From Verrucomicrobiota bacterium (GTDB lineage: Bacteria; Verrucomicrobiota; Verrucomicrobiia; Chthoniobacterales; UBA10450), in NCBI GenBank assembly GCA_019244415.1, contig JAFASN010000028.1, positions 1-64,000 of the forward strand: a stretch of 64,000 nucleotides of DNA, read 5' to 3'. The stretch's first letter is position 1. Each line of letters begins with the position of its first letter. The position numbers were made by a program, and so were the translations under genes. A model generated the notes under the pieces. That model was given only the letters and a program-made list of their open reading frames with translations, had not been told where the DNA came from and ran no database searches. Of this stretch, positions 35,001 through 42,417 are shown in pieces.

Positions 35001-35158
35001 TTGGGCTGGCCTTGTGCGGCGGCGCCTCCCGTAGCTCTGCCACCGGGCGTGGCTTCGGGATTTTGCGCAAATGCGTTCGTTACAAAAAAGAGCGCCGTGC
35101 TTCCCGCGAGGGCAAGACGCAAGCTCTTTTGAACAATATTCACAGGTTGTTTCTCCAT
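32099..35158 (-). CDS. TonB-dependent outer-membrane receptor
   Basis: 1019 residues from the ATG at 35158 (MEKQPVNIVQKSLRLALAG). The signal peptide ends NAFAQ, followed by a low-complexity Ala/Pro/Gly stretch. ERVIVTGSNIP is a TonB-box-like element. The plug domain covers about 90-215 (NRLPQEAGSTTNQNI, VLVNLRGLLPKETLTLVDGKRV, LKEGASAIYGADAVAGVFNV). A large beta-barrel follows and ends in aromatic WYVQLKKRF, the usual outer-membrane assembly signal. Known of the family: uptake of siderophores, vitamins, or oligo- or polysaccharides using TonB energy. No substrate-specific gene is adjacent. It is preceded by three phased T-tracts, which may bend the promoter. Confidence 0.92.
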   Translation of the reverse strand: MEKQPVNIVQKSLRLALAGSTALFFVTNAFAQNPEATPGGRATGGAAAQGQPNAAVAPEPAAAAGAPANAGTEATAERVIVTGSNIPTAEEVGPNPVDTYRAEDVQKLGVVNQTDLLNRLPQEAGSTTNQNIANGGDGSVLVNLRGLLPKETLTLVDGKRVADPDLNLIPFPLIDHIDILKEGASAIYGADAVAGVFNVFLRHQFRGLEIGGTFGDTNLGASNDAREMEGWIMAGMGDDKTNIVVFADAYDRAAIYSADRDLTSNANATRFGGVDKRSSNLPGRVDGMWLNPNLIAPTPHSATNVANDPQYVPASAIALDDNLFRYNFAAQTPAIPASNRQTFYGSFDRDLCDKYLTVFADFKYSRSYFEAALAPTPFTPDPFRTAGSLTGFSTSGISVPITNPFNPFTVADATVQTPGGPVPVTTGVRYRSILQGVRFSPITKQDMLFDGGLKGSLGEFGDYFKNWNWELGFRYSRDEEEVQSRNVVSQPGLRDALLDTNPLTAFDPFTRGPQTKAAAAAVFVTLHASTDFELPLEYFQLNGDVFNLPAGPVGFAVGIDHRGERFRSDPDSLNTTFNTIGATDLEASKENRDVWGVYQEVRIPITSPTWNFPGAYSLEFSAAEREEWYSQNTSSTVAVPQGHSQFDAQKPRFEVRWQPFDNELTFRATYSETFHAPTLAEISPAGVQNFPQINDVAPPVGTGQKGIQIEEVLNGNPNLKPETAYEWTAGAVYSPRWLKGLTLSADWWNIDLRSVAATLGAQFIVEHESVFPTFVQRDPTTRDIRLVIDPLLNVSRVILNGLDFESVYILDLTNFGGPDVGQLTLTANGTYLSRYDFTPVPGGKTFNLAGKFNPSSFTFSGSLPRLRAYGSVFYHGPSSSMLNGFDTGAIVHYTGQYNDDMSTAIRKVREWTTLDLIGSYTFNAPTPQPEQQVAGYSKDGGKNVRTKDGKDKNVMPVSTASYSECGWRSWMNGTTLSLGMQNVFDSDPPFVAGAFENNYDESLADVRGRFWYVQLKKRF

Positions 35159-35210
35159 GGATTGGTTAGGTTTGGGCTCAGGCATTACCAACATTTAAAA
35201 GCGTGACAAG

Positions 35211-35241
35211 TTTTTTTTTCACTTTTTTTCAATTTTTTTTT
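35211..35241 (-). promoter_or_regulatory. Three phased T-tracts (A-tracts on the coding strand) upstream of the TonB receptor
   Basis: Runs of T9 (35211-35219), T7 (35223-35229) and T9 (35233-35241) have centres 11 bp apart. Helically phased A-tracts of this kind bend DNA. They lie 53-83 bp before the receptor's start codon and could act as a curved upstream promoter element. Confidence 0.55.
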
Positions 35242-35403
35242 GAACGGACGACTCCCGCCGCCTGTCACCCTTCGGTTCGAATGTAGCAGGTTGCTCGCCA
35301 TCTCGACGAGAAAGGCGCGCTCGAGATTTGGCGCTCGATTGCACAGGGCGACCCTGCCGCCTGAGTACGGGAGAGTGAAAGCGAAATCCTCGCCAGTGAT
35401 CGG

Positions 35404-36099
35404 TTACAAGCGAAGGCCGTTGCGGAAAAAAATTCTTTCCCGCTCGATCTCGGCCCCACGTTGGAGGAAGAGATCGCGCACTTGTCTTGTGTAGAATTTT
35501 CCTCCGGTGTTTGGGTTCAGCGCGAAATAAATTTTGCCGCTGGGCGCGAGATGCCGCTGAAGATCACGCAGGAAAAAGTCCCATTCGGGCACATCCCACG
35601 GCCGGTCACCAGCATCGACGTTAAACGCGACGGAGAACGCAGTGATCCAGTCAAACTGCTGATCAAACGTGGGCAATGGCTCGCGCGGCTTGATCCTCCA
35701 GATAATGCGCTGCACGCCGAATAGCTGCGTTAATTCGCCGTAAAGCGGCACGCGATCGGTATCCAGACCCAACGCGTCATGGCCGAGGCTCTGGAGCAGA
35801 AGGAGAAAAAATCCGCCGCCGCATCCGAGGTCTAAAACGCGCTGCGGGGGAGCGCGGTGGAGCTGCAGATCCTGCACGCATTCGCGGCTGAGGCGCAGCC
35901 AGCGATCCACATCCGCATATTTGGAATAGCCTGCGGTCGAGCGAGCGTAGCGTTCCTGGATTTCACGGAGCTTCCGCTGGTCAATGCCGGCGCGTGCCCT
36001 GGCGAGCGACATTGGGCGGATGCGACGTTGCGCTCGGCGCCAGGCGCGATGCCATGTGAGCGGCTCGGCGATTTTTGCAAGTTTACGGCCTGACTTCAT
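35404..36099 (-). CDS. Class I SAM-dependent methyltransferase
   Basis: 231 residues. The first 60 are basic and helical. Residues about 84-100 read QRVLDLGCGGGFFLLLLQSL, the SAM-binding motif I. GLDTDRVPLYGEL gives the acidic residue of motif II and FDWITAFSVAFN is motif IV. The rest fits the Rossmann methyltransferase fold, including WDFFLRDLQRHLAPSGKIYF near the end. The target cannot be predicted; related proteins modify lipids, small molecules or glycans. It stands alone, convergent with nothing close and divergent from the ion transporter at 36458, with a REP-like palindrome between them. Confidence 0.85.
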   Translation of the reverse strand: MKSGRKLAKIAEPLTWHRAWRRAQRRIRPMSLARARAGIDQRKLREIQERYARSTAGYSKYADVDRWLRLSRECVQDLQLHRAPPQRVLDLGCGGGFFLLLLQSLGHDALGLDTDRVPLYGELTQLFGVQRIIWRIKPREPLPTFDQQFDWITAFSVAFNVDAGDRPWDVPEWDFFLRDLQRHLAPSGKIYFALNPNTGGKFYTRQVRDLFLQRGAEIERERIFFRNGLRL

Positions 36100-36203
36100 T
36101 AGGGGCAGCTAAACCGGCAAGGCTGGTGAATTAATGTGCATTCGGCAATGAAGGAAACACTGCACCTCCATCGAACAGGACGAGCAAGGTGGCGATAGCG
36201 CGT

Positions 36204-36295
36204 GTCACCCCGAGCGAAGTCGAGGGATCGGGTGGCGGGACGCGCCGGTAACTTCTGCGGGATTCTTCGACTGCGCTGCGCTTCGCTCAGAATGA
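36204..36295. repeat. 92-bp palindromic REP-like element, copy 2
   Basis: The ends GTCACCCCGAGCGAAGTCGA and CTGCGCTTCGCTCAGAATGA are inverted relatives, with the same size and layout as 1749-1841. Confidence 0.8.
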
Positions 36296-36331
36296 CGGAG
36301 CGTTGTGAGCGGCTGCGCAAAGAAATGGGCG

Positions 36332-36385
36332 TGAGCACGAGTGCGAGTATGAGCACGAGCACGAGTACGAGTACGAGTACGAGGG
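36332..36385. repeat. Hexamer tandem repeat CGAGTA/CGAGCA, about 9 units
   Basis: Nine six-base units vary as TGAGCA, CGAGTG, CGAGTA, CGAGCA and so on, ending with three exact CGAGTA units. It sits 70-125 bp before the transporter start at 36458. Confidence 0.85.
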
Positions 36386-36457
36386 CGGCAGCGCCGCGCG
36401 CTTTTGCTTGACCCTGAATTGAAGCGGGCGGCTCTTAGCGAAGCGAAACGCGCCGCC

Positions 36458-37717
36458 ATGATCGAGCCGCACCTTTTCATGCTTCTGCCGTTTGTGGTGA
36501 TGCTGCTGTGCATTGCCTTGCTGCCGCTCATCCTTCAGCATCATTGGGAGCGGTACTATCACTGGGTCGCAATTCTCCTCGCAGCTATTCCGGTCGGGTA
36601 CTACGCGCTTGTCTTAAAGCAACCCCGCAGGCTGCTGCACGAGGCCGGTGATTATTTCAGCTTCATCGCACTCATCGGCTCGCTGTTTGTCGTTACCGGC
36701 GGGATTCACATCGCGGTTCGCGGTCACGCGCGCGCGCTCAAGAATTCACTATTTTTGTTACTCGGCGGCGTACTGGCAAACGTTCTTGGCACGACCGGCG
36801 CCTCAATACTACTCATCCGGCCATGGCTTCGCTTGAACCGCGGGCGGTACCGCGCCCTGCACACCGCCTTTTTTATTTTCATCATCGGAAACGTCGGCGG
36901 AGCGTTGACTCCACTCGGGCCGCCCTTGCTGCTTGGCTATTTGAAAGGCGTGCCGTTTTGGTGGCCGGCGATCCATTGTCTCAAGCCGTGGCTGGTCGCG
37001 ATGGTTTCGCTGCTCGCAATCTTCTACCTTCTCGACACGATTACTTCGCGTGGTGAAAGGCAGATCGCCTGCGAATCAGAAGACGATGACGCCGAGCTGA
37101 CGGGAATACAGGGCCGGCGGAATCTATGGTTCCTCGGGATTATTCTGCTCGCGGTGTTTGTCGAACATCCACCGTTTTTGCGCGAAATTCTCATGCTGAC
37201 TGCCGCGGGAGCGTCGTACTATTTCACGCCGAGATCGCTGCACCAACTGAACTCATTCTCGTTTCGCCCGATCCAGGAAGTCGCGTGGCTTTTTCTCGGC
37301 ATCTTCGCCACCATGGTGCCGGTGATGGATTACATGCAGGCACATGCGGCGCAGATTCCGATCGGCAACGCGGCGCAATATTTCTGGATCACGGGCGGTC
37401 TTTCCAGCGTGCTGGATAACGCGCCGACGTACCTCACCTTCGTTGCCACTGCGCTGGGGCGACACGGCTTCAGCATCGAGAATCCGGCGCAGGTGGGTCA
37501 GTTCATCGCGCGCGAGCCGCTCACGCTCTCGGCAATCTCAATGGGAGCGGTGATTTTCGGCGCGCTCACCTACATCGGGAATGGTCCGAATTTCCTGGTG
37601 AAATCCATCGTGCAGCAATCCCGACATGCGGCGCCTGGTTTCTTTGGTTACCTGGCGTATTCCGTGCCGGTGTTTGCGCCAGTACTTGGGCTCGTGTGGC
37701 TTCTGGTTTTCCGCTGA
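36458..37717 (+). CDS. Sodium:proton antiporter/citrate-type ion transporter
   Basis: 419 residues from the ATG at 36458 (MIEPHLFMLLPFVVMLLC); an upstream TTG at 36404 would add 18 residues. About 11-12 membrane helices. Sequence marks of the ArsB/NhaD ion transporter superfamily are GGVLANVLGTTGASILLIRP, then GNVGGALTPLGPPLLLGYLK, and in the second half SSVLDNAPTYLTFVATALG and GALTYIGNGPNFLVKS, which repeats the GN/G-P motif. The inverted duplication of these motifs is typical. Known of the family: sodium, arsenite or dicarboxylate transport across the inner membrane. The substrate is not decidable. Its stop is 2 bp before the riboflavin synthase start, so the two are probably cotranscribed. 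Confidence 0.82.
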   Translation: MIEPHLFMLLPFVVMLLCIALLPLILQHHWERYYHWVAILLAAIPVGYYALVLKQPRRLLHEAGDYFSFIALIGSLFVVTGGIHIAVRGHARALKNSLFLLLGGVLANVLGTTGASILLIRPWLRLNRGRYRALHTAFFIFIIGNVGGALTPLGPPLLLGYLKGVPFWWPAIHCLKPWLVAMVSLLAIFYLLDTITSRGERQIACESEDDDAELTGIQGRRNLWFLGIILLAVFVEHPPFLREILMLTAAGASYYFTPRSLHQLNSFSFRPIQEVAWLFLGIFATMVPVMDYMQAHAAQIPIGNAAQYFWITGGLSSVLDNAPTYLTFVATALGRHGFSIENPAQVGQFIAREPLTLSAISMGAVIFGALTYIGNGPNFLVKSIVQQSRHAAPGFFGYLAYSVPVFAPVLGLVWLLVFR

Positions 37718-37719
37718 AA

Positions 37720-38319
37720 ATGTTTACCGGGCTCATCGAAGAAACCGGCCAGGTACTCTGGATTCGCGCGACCGAGCAAGGTACGCAATTGCAGATCGCC
37801 GCGCCGGGTATGTCGCGTTCAGCACATACCGGCGAAAGCATCGCGGTGAATGGCTGCTGCCTGACGGTCAGCGCGCATCGGCGGGAATATCTCACGTTCG
37901 ATCTGCTCGGCGAAACAGTTGCGCGCACGAACCTTGGCGGGCTGCGCCGCGAAAACGTCGTTAATCTCGAGCGCGCGCTCGCCGCTGAGGCGCGCCTCGG
38001 CGGACATTTTGTGCAAGGTCACGTGGACTGTGCGGCCGCGATTATTGGCTTCGATGAAACGCCACAGGGTTTCCGCCTCGAGATCGCTCTGCCACAGGAG
38101 TACGCACGCTACATCGCCGAAAAAGGCTCCGTCGCGGTAAACGGCATCAGCCTTACTGTTGCCCAGGTAAATCCTGCGAGTTTCGTCTGCTGGATCATCC
38201 CGCATACGCGCAATGTCACGAACTTGAAGCACGCGAAGGCCGGCGATTTGTTGAATCTCGAGTTCGATATTTTGGCTAAGTACGTGGAACGGCTGCTGCG
38301 CTGTAGCGGCGGTCTGTGA
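37720..38319 (+). CDS. ribE: Riboflavin synthase alpha subunit
   Basis: 199 residues from the ATG at 37720 (MFTGLIEETGQVLW), the invariant family start; the frame extends further upstream within the previous gene. Two homologous lumazine-binding halves are visible. The first has HTGESIAVNGCCLTV and ARLGGHFVQGHVDC; the second has EKGSVAVNGISLTVAQ and IPHTRNVTNL. The enzyme dismutates two 6,7-dimethyl-8-ribityllumazine molecules into riboflavin, the last step of flavin synthesis. The genes for the other steps are not nearby. The final codons (CSGGL) and the stop are read out of a palindromic repeat (38301-38370), so the natural C-terminus has been replaced. No FMN riboswitch is seen. Confidence 0.93.
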   Translation: MFTGLIEETGQVLWIRATEQGTQLQIAAPGMSRSAHTGESIAVNGCCLTVSAHRREYLTFDLLGETVARTNLGGLRRENVVNLERALAAEARLGGHFVQGHVDCAAAIIGFDETPQGFRLEIALPQEYARYIAEKGSVAVNGISLTVAQVNPASFVCWIIPHTRNVTNLKHAKAGDLLNLEFDILAKYVERLLRCSGGL

Positions 38320-38370
38320 CCGCCGTGTTTCGGAGCTACAACAATCGGCGGTCGTAGACCGCCGCTACAG
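38301..38370. repeat. CTGTAG...CTACAG palindromic element, 70 bp, at the ribE stop
   Basis: CTGTAGCGGCGGTCTGTGAC and GGTCGTAGACCGCCGCTACAG are inverted copies around a short centre. The left arm encodes the last codons and the TGA stop of riboflavin synthase. Confidence 0.8.
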
Positions 38371-38374
38371 GATC

Positions 38375-39766
38375 TTACCTGGCGCCGAGGCCGGAGAGTA
38401 CAGCTGGAATTGTTCGCACCAGAATTTTTAGATCGAGCCCTAACGACCAGCGGTCAATGTAATCGAGATCAAGCCGGACCCAGTCGCGGAAATCTTTTAC
38501 TTGATTGCGCCCGCTGATTTGCCAGAGGCAGGTCAGCCCTGGTTTCACGCTGAGCCGCCGGCGTTGCGCCGAATTTTCGAACCGTTCCACTTCGTAGATC
38601 GGCAGCGGCCGCGGACCGACGAGACTCATGTCGCCCGAAAGTACATTTAATAACTGCGGCAGTTCATCCATGCTCGTTCGGCGCAACCATCGCCCGACCG
38701 GAGTGACGCGCGGATCATCGGCGACTTTGAACACGGGGCCGCTCATCTGGTTGAACGGCTCCAGCTCGGCTTTGCGCATCTCGGCATCGTTGCGCATCGA
38801 GCGAAATTTCAGCATGACAAATGGCTTACCGAAGCGGCCGGCGCGCTTCTGGCGAAAAATAACCGGCCCGGGCGAAGTGATGCGGATGGCAAGCGCGATG
38901 AGCAGCATCGGGATGGCGAAGATGAGCAGGAGAATAAAGGCGCAGATTCGGTCGATCGTTGCCTTCACCATTAGCGCCCACGAAACTTCCGGCGTGGAAC
39001 GAAACACGAGCATCGGTCTGCCGGCGAAAGCGTCGAAGTCGGGCTTGGCGATGGAGGTTTGAATGAAATCTGCCACCAGCCACGCCGGCACACCCTCGAT
39101 CTCACAGGCGCCGACTGCCTGTTCGACCTTGTTCATTTGTGTGTGACCCGCCGCGAAAATGACACGCGAAACCGCGTACCGGTGCATCGCTTCCACCAAA
39201 TCACTGATCGGCGCCTGGCTGATATCGATGCGGGCGGCAACCTCGAGCAGTGTCTTTTGTTCCCCGGTAAACGTCCGCTCGAGCGCGGCAACGTCTTCGG
39301 GCGTACCCGCCAGGAGCACAGGTTCGCGCATTTCGCCGCGCCGCACTCGCCCGCGGACATACGACGCGATGATTTGTTCCTTCAACAGGAGCGCGATGGC
39401 GGCGATGACGATGAAAAGCAGCGCCACGGTTCGACTGAGCAGCGGGAGGCGCAGAAAAATGACGCAGGCACTGACGATCACGCTCAGCCCGATCATCGCG
39501 CGCATGATCTGCACAAAGGAGCGCCAGACGCTTTTGTTCAGCGGAGATTGGTAGAACCCCTGTAAATCGAGCAGGATGGGCCCAAACGGCATGATCACGA
39601 TAAAGAGCCACTGGTAGTTTGAGAACGCATCGGGGAACTCCGGCAGGTGAAACCAAACAGTCCCGAAAAGCCGCAGCAGGTAGGCGACGTAGAGCGCGAC
39701 CGCCAGCAGAAACGCATCGATCAACTGCTGGAGTTGCGTGTTTAGTTCCTGTTTACGCGCGAGCAT
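38375..39766 (-). CDS. Polyprenyl-phosphate glycosyl-1-phosphate transferase (exopolysaccharide initiation)
   Basis: 463 residues. Four to five N-terminal membrane helices (residues about 12-150) precede a cytoplasmic linker with a degenerate Rossmann segment (REPVLLAGTPEDVAAL). A further helix (IDRICAFILLLIFAIPMLLI, about 270) leads into the catalytic domain of the WcaJ/WbaP class. Its motifs are ITSPGPVIFRQKRAGRFGK, FRSMRNDAE, TSMDELPQLLNVLSGDMSLV, GPRPLP and KPGLTCLWQISGRN. The enzyme moves a sugar-1-phosphate onto undecaprenyl phosphate and starts a surface polysaccharide repeat. Partners (Wzx, Wzy, other glycosyltransferases) are absent here. Its start codon is only 17 bp from the divergent aroD start. 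Confidence 0.92.
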   Translation of the reverse strand: MLARKQELNTQLQQLIDAFLLAVALYVAYLLRLFGTVWFHLPEFPDAFSNYQWLFIVIMPFGPILLDLQGFYQSPLNKSVWRSFVQIMRAMIGLSVIVSACVIFLRLPLLSRTVALLFIVIAAIALLLKEQIIASYVRGRVRRGEMREPVLLAGTPEDVAALERTFTGEQKTLLEVAARIDISQAPISDLVEAMHRYAVSRVIFAAGHTQMNKVEQAVGACEIEGVPAWLVADFIQTSIAKPDFDAFAGRPMLVFRSTPEVSWALMVKATIDRICAFILLLIFAIPMLLIALAIRITSPGPVIFRQKRAGRFGKPFVMLKFRSMRNDAEMRKAELEPFNQMSGPVFKVADDPRVTPVGRWLRRTSMDELPQLLNVLSGDMSLVGPRPLPIYEVERFENSAQRRRLSVKPGLTCLWQISGRNQVKDFRDWVRLDLDYIDRWSLGLDLKILVRTIPAVLSGLGAR

Positions 39767-39783
39767 CAGGGGGATTATAGAAT

Positions 39784-40521
39784 ATGGGTACTAGTCACGG
39801 GATCAAAATTCCTCAATCGACCGGACACTCTTCTCCCGCGATCAGGTTCGTTGGAGTCATCGCTTCGATGGACGAACTGCGCGTGGCGCTGAGTACCAGC
39901 GCGCCTGCCAAACGCCGCGGCGCGCCAGACTTGTTCGAGCTGCGGCTGGATCATCTGCCCAAACTCGAGCCGAAACAGGTTCACAAACTGCGGCGTCCAC
40001 TCATCATCACTGCCCGGCATCCGACCGAGGGTGGCCGTACTTTGGCTGTGCCCCGGCGCGATCTGCTCCTGAAATGGCTGCCGCACGCGCAATTCATCGA
40101 TCTCGAATTGCGCTCCCTGCGTGAACTGCGCGACGTCTGGGATGAAGCGGGTCGTCTTCACCGGAAGCGTATCTGTTCTGTTCACCATGTGAATCGCACG
40201 CCACCGCATCGTCTTCTCCGAAAGCAATTTCAGCGCGCGACAGCAGCCGGCGCCGATATTTTTAAGCTCGTGACCCGCGCCGACGCTCCTCGCGACCTGG
40301 CGACGCTTCTGGGATTTCTCACCGCGGCGAAGCGACCTTGCTGTGTCATGGCCATTGGCCCGTTCGGTTTGATCTCGCGTCTGGTTTTTCCGGAATGCGG
40401 CTCCGTGCTCGTCTATGGCGCGATTGAACACGCGCTTTATCCCGGGCAACCGACAGTCGCTGAAGTACGCCGGCTTGGCGTTTTGCTACGCGAGAACGAA
40501 CCGCGACGCGCGAAACTCTAG
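39784..40521 (+). CDS. aroD: Type I 3-dehydroquinate dehydratase
   Basis: 245 residues with the elements of the type I (Schiff-base) enzyme in order: FVGVIAS strand, DLFELRLDHL, PLIITARHPTEGG, FIDLELRS, SVHHVNRTPP with the catalytic histidine, DIFKLVTRA with the imine-forming lysine, and MAIGPFGLISRLVF near the end. The reaction converts 3-dehydroquinate to 3-dehydroshikimate in the shikimate pathway, in the cytosol. The start at the ATG at 39784 is required to keep the first beta strand, but it lies 17 bp from the start of the divergent sugar transferase. The two promoters must therefore lie inside each other's genes, or the mRNA is leaderless. No other shikimate gene is near. Confidence 0.88.
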   Translation: MGTSHGIKIPQSTGHSSPAIRFVGVIASMDELRVALSTSAPAKRRGAPDLFELRLDHLPKLEPKQVHKLRRPLIITARHPTEGGRTLAVPRRDLLLKWLPHAQFIDLELRSLRELRDVWDEAGRLHRKRICSVHHVNRTPPHRLLRKQFQRATAAGADIFKLVTRADAPRDLATLLGFLTAAKRPCCVMAIGPFGLISRLVFPECGSVLVYGAIEHALYPGQPTVAEVRRLGVLLRENEPRRAKL

Positions 40522-40558
40522 GGGATGCCGTGGCGCAAATGCTGCAAGGAGCAAATTG

Positions 40559-41188
40559 ATGGAAGAGGTCGCGATTTTGCCCGAACAAGCCCCTGTCATG
40601 CCGTTGCCGGGCGCGCTTCTTTTTCCGCACGCGTTGTTGCCACTACACATCTTCGAGCCGCGCTATCGTGAGATGCTTGAGTACGCGCTGGCACGTGAAC
40701 GGATGTTTTGCATCGCACTTCTCCGGCCACAGCCTAAGGAGTGGCACAATGACCACGATTTTTTCGACGTGGCCACGATTGGCCTCATCCGCGCCTGCGT
40801 AGGCCGGAGTGACGGCACATCGAACTTGATTCTCCAGGGGCTTCAGCGGGTGAGTTTCACCAGTTTCGCGCAGCTGGATCCATTTCCCGTTGCCGAGTTT
40901 GAGACGCTGCAATCGGAGACCGAAACAACGGTCGAGACTGAAGCGCTCGGCTCGAAAGTACTTGAGCTTTATGGGCGGTTTCGAACCATGGGCCGGAAAT
41001 TGCCGGCCAAGATTGATAAGTACGTCACGGGCATGACCGATCTCGCCATGCTGGCAGACCTCATGGCCTCGACCTTCATCGTCGATCCACTCCGGCGGCA
41101 GCAAATTCTGGAAGAGCTGGACCTGAATAACCGGCTGCGTCTCGTCATTCAGTACTTACGCGAGGAAAGCGGCACGGCCGCGGCGTGA
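40559..41188 (+). CDS. LON N-terminal (substrate-binding) domain protein
   Basis: 209 residues from the ATG at 40559, supported by AAGGAG 7 bases upstream; the longer frame from 40415 lies in the aroD gene. VMPLPGALLFPHALLPLHIFEPRYREM is the classic start of the Lon substrate-binding (PUA-like) domain (split here: LPGALLFPHALLPLHIFEPR). GTSNLILQGLQRVSF forms the second beta part. A helical bundle follows (TDLAMLADLMASTFI, LLQ-type RRQQILEEL). No ATPase or protease domain is attached. Stand-alone members are widespread and thought to bind peptides or act in protein quality control, but their role is not established. It probably shares a transcript with aroD, 37 bp upstream. Confidence 0.85.
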   Translation: MEEVAILPEQAPVMPLPGALLFPHALLPLHIFEPRYREMLEYALARERMFCIALLRPQPKEWHNDHDFFDVATIGLIRACVGRSDGTSNLILQGLQRVSFTSFAQLDPFPVAEFETLQSETETTVETEALGSKVLELYGRFRTMGRKLPAKIDKYVTGMTDLAMLADLMASTFIVDPLRRQQILEELDLNNRLRLVIQYLREESGTAAA

Positions 41189-41227
41189 GCTGAGAGGTGT
41201 TCTGTATGCTGACTCACCTATCACTCC

Positions 41228-42364
41228 TCATCTCGCTATCCTTGTAAACTCATCCATTAAGTACCGGTCCGTCATTCCCGCGATGTAATCGCAAACGGCG
41301 CGTTCCAGACCTTCGGCCTCGATCCGCCCGGCTGCGCCTGCCCCGAGCCGCTCCGGCTCGCGCACGTACGCGGCAAATACCTCGCGCAACATCTCGCACG
41401 CGCGCCGGTTCACCTCCGCCACGTGCGGATGGTGATAGACATTGGCGTAGAGAAATTTCCGCAGCTCGTGATTAGCGGCGCTGAGTTCGTCGCTGTACTT
41501 GATTAGCTTTGCCGAACCGGAAGACCCGGGCTGACGTAGATTCGCGGCACTTGTTCCAATCACATCGCGCACGGCGCGATCGATGATCTGGCGGATGATC
41601 AGCTTGTGCAGCACCGGTTCGGGCACTGCCGAATACTTCGCCCGCACGGTCGCTGCACTTTGTTTCCAAACAGCAACGTCCTCCAGTTGCTCGAAGCTAA
41701 GAATCTCGAAATCGAGCGCGTCATCCAGGTCGTGACTATAGTACGTGATCTCGTCGGCGAGGTCGGCGACCTGCGCTTCGAGCGTGGTGCATGCCTCAGG
41801 GTTGCGTTCCTCGGCCCCTTCCACGCTGGAACCTCGCGCCTCATCTCCCTCATGCTTCATCAAACCGGCGCGCAGCTCCGCGGTCAGATTCAGCCCGGGA
41901 AAATCCGGATACGGGTTCTCCAGCAGCTCGACCACGCGCAAACTCTGCCGGTTGTGCTCGAAGCCGCCATGCTCGCGCATGCACTCGGCCAGCATTTCTT
42001 CGCCGGAATGCCCAAACGGCGCGTGTCCCAGATCGTGGGCCAGCGCAATCGCTTCCGCCAGGTCTTCGTTCAGCCGCAGCGCGCGCGCGATCGTGCGACT
42101 GATCGATGCCACTTCGATGGTGTGCGTGAGGCGCGTGCGCAGATGGTCGCCCGTGCCATTAAGAAAAACCTGCGTCTTGTACTCAAGCCGGCGAAACGCG
42201 CGCGAGTGGATAATTCGTGCCCGATCGCGCTGGAAATCGGTGCGGAATTCATGCTTCGGTTCCGCAAACTTCCGGCCGCGTGATTCGCCTGATTTCTGCC
42301 CGTACGGCGCCAGCATGCGCGCCTCGTCCGCTTCCATTTGCTCGCGAGTCTTCCAAGGTGTCAC
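41228..42364 (-). CDS. Deoxyguanosinetriphosphate triphosphohydrolase-like protein
   Basis: 378 residues. Residues 38-75 (EFRTDFQRDRARIIHSRAFR then LEYKTQVFLNGTGDHLRTR) are the family hallmark. The HD-domain metal ligands appear as RLTHTIEVA, then ALAHDLGHAPFGHSGE, and a later YYSHDLDDALDF. Known of the family: hydrolysis of dGTP or other dNTPs to nucleoside and tripolyphosphate. Many members of this shorter class (about 380 residues) are annotated dGTPase-like and may prefer other dNTPs or act only as regulated oligomers. It is divergent from the membrane protein at 42418 with 53 bp between the starts. Confidence 0.88.
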   Translation of the reverse strand: MTPWKTREQMEADEARMLAPYGQKSGESRGRKFAEPKHEFRTDFQRDRARIIHSRAFRRLEYKTQVFLNGTGDHLRTRLTHTIEVASISRTIARALRLNEDLAEAIALAHDLGHAPFGHSGEEMLAECMREHGGFEHNRQSLRVVELLENPYPDFPGLNLTAELRAGLMKHEGDEARGSSVEGAEERNPEACTTLEAQVADLADEITYYSHDLDDALDFEILSFEQLEDVAVWKQSAATVRAKYSAVPEPVLHKLIIRQIIDRAVRDVIGTSAANLRQPGSSGSAKLIKYSDELSAANHELRKFLYANVYHHPHVAEVNRRACEMLREVFAAYVREPERLGAGAAGRIEAEGLERAVCDYIAGMTDRYLMDEFTRIAR

Positions 42365-42417
42365 CCGTTAATTATCTGCTGCCGGTCACGCTTGCGCACC
42401 TGTAGTTTGTCGCCGGA

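Larger units (their letters stand above)
36100..36457. other. Intergenic region holding a REP-like palindrome and a hexamer tract
   Basis: About 358 bases between divergent genes. It contains the 92-bp palindrome (36204-36295) and a CGAGTA/CGAGCA tandem tract (36332-36385). Promoters for both genes must lie here but are not recognisable. Confidence 0.6.

Noticed and set aside
37600-37720. FMN riboswitch before riboflavin synthase
   Set aside because: The start lies 2 bp after the preceding gene, leaving no leader, and no RFN-type conserved elements are seen.
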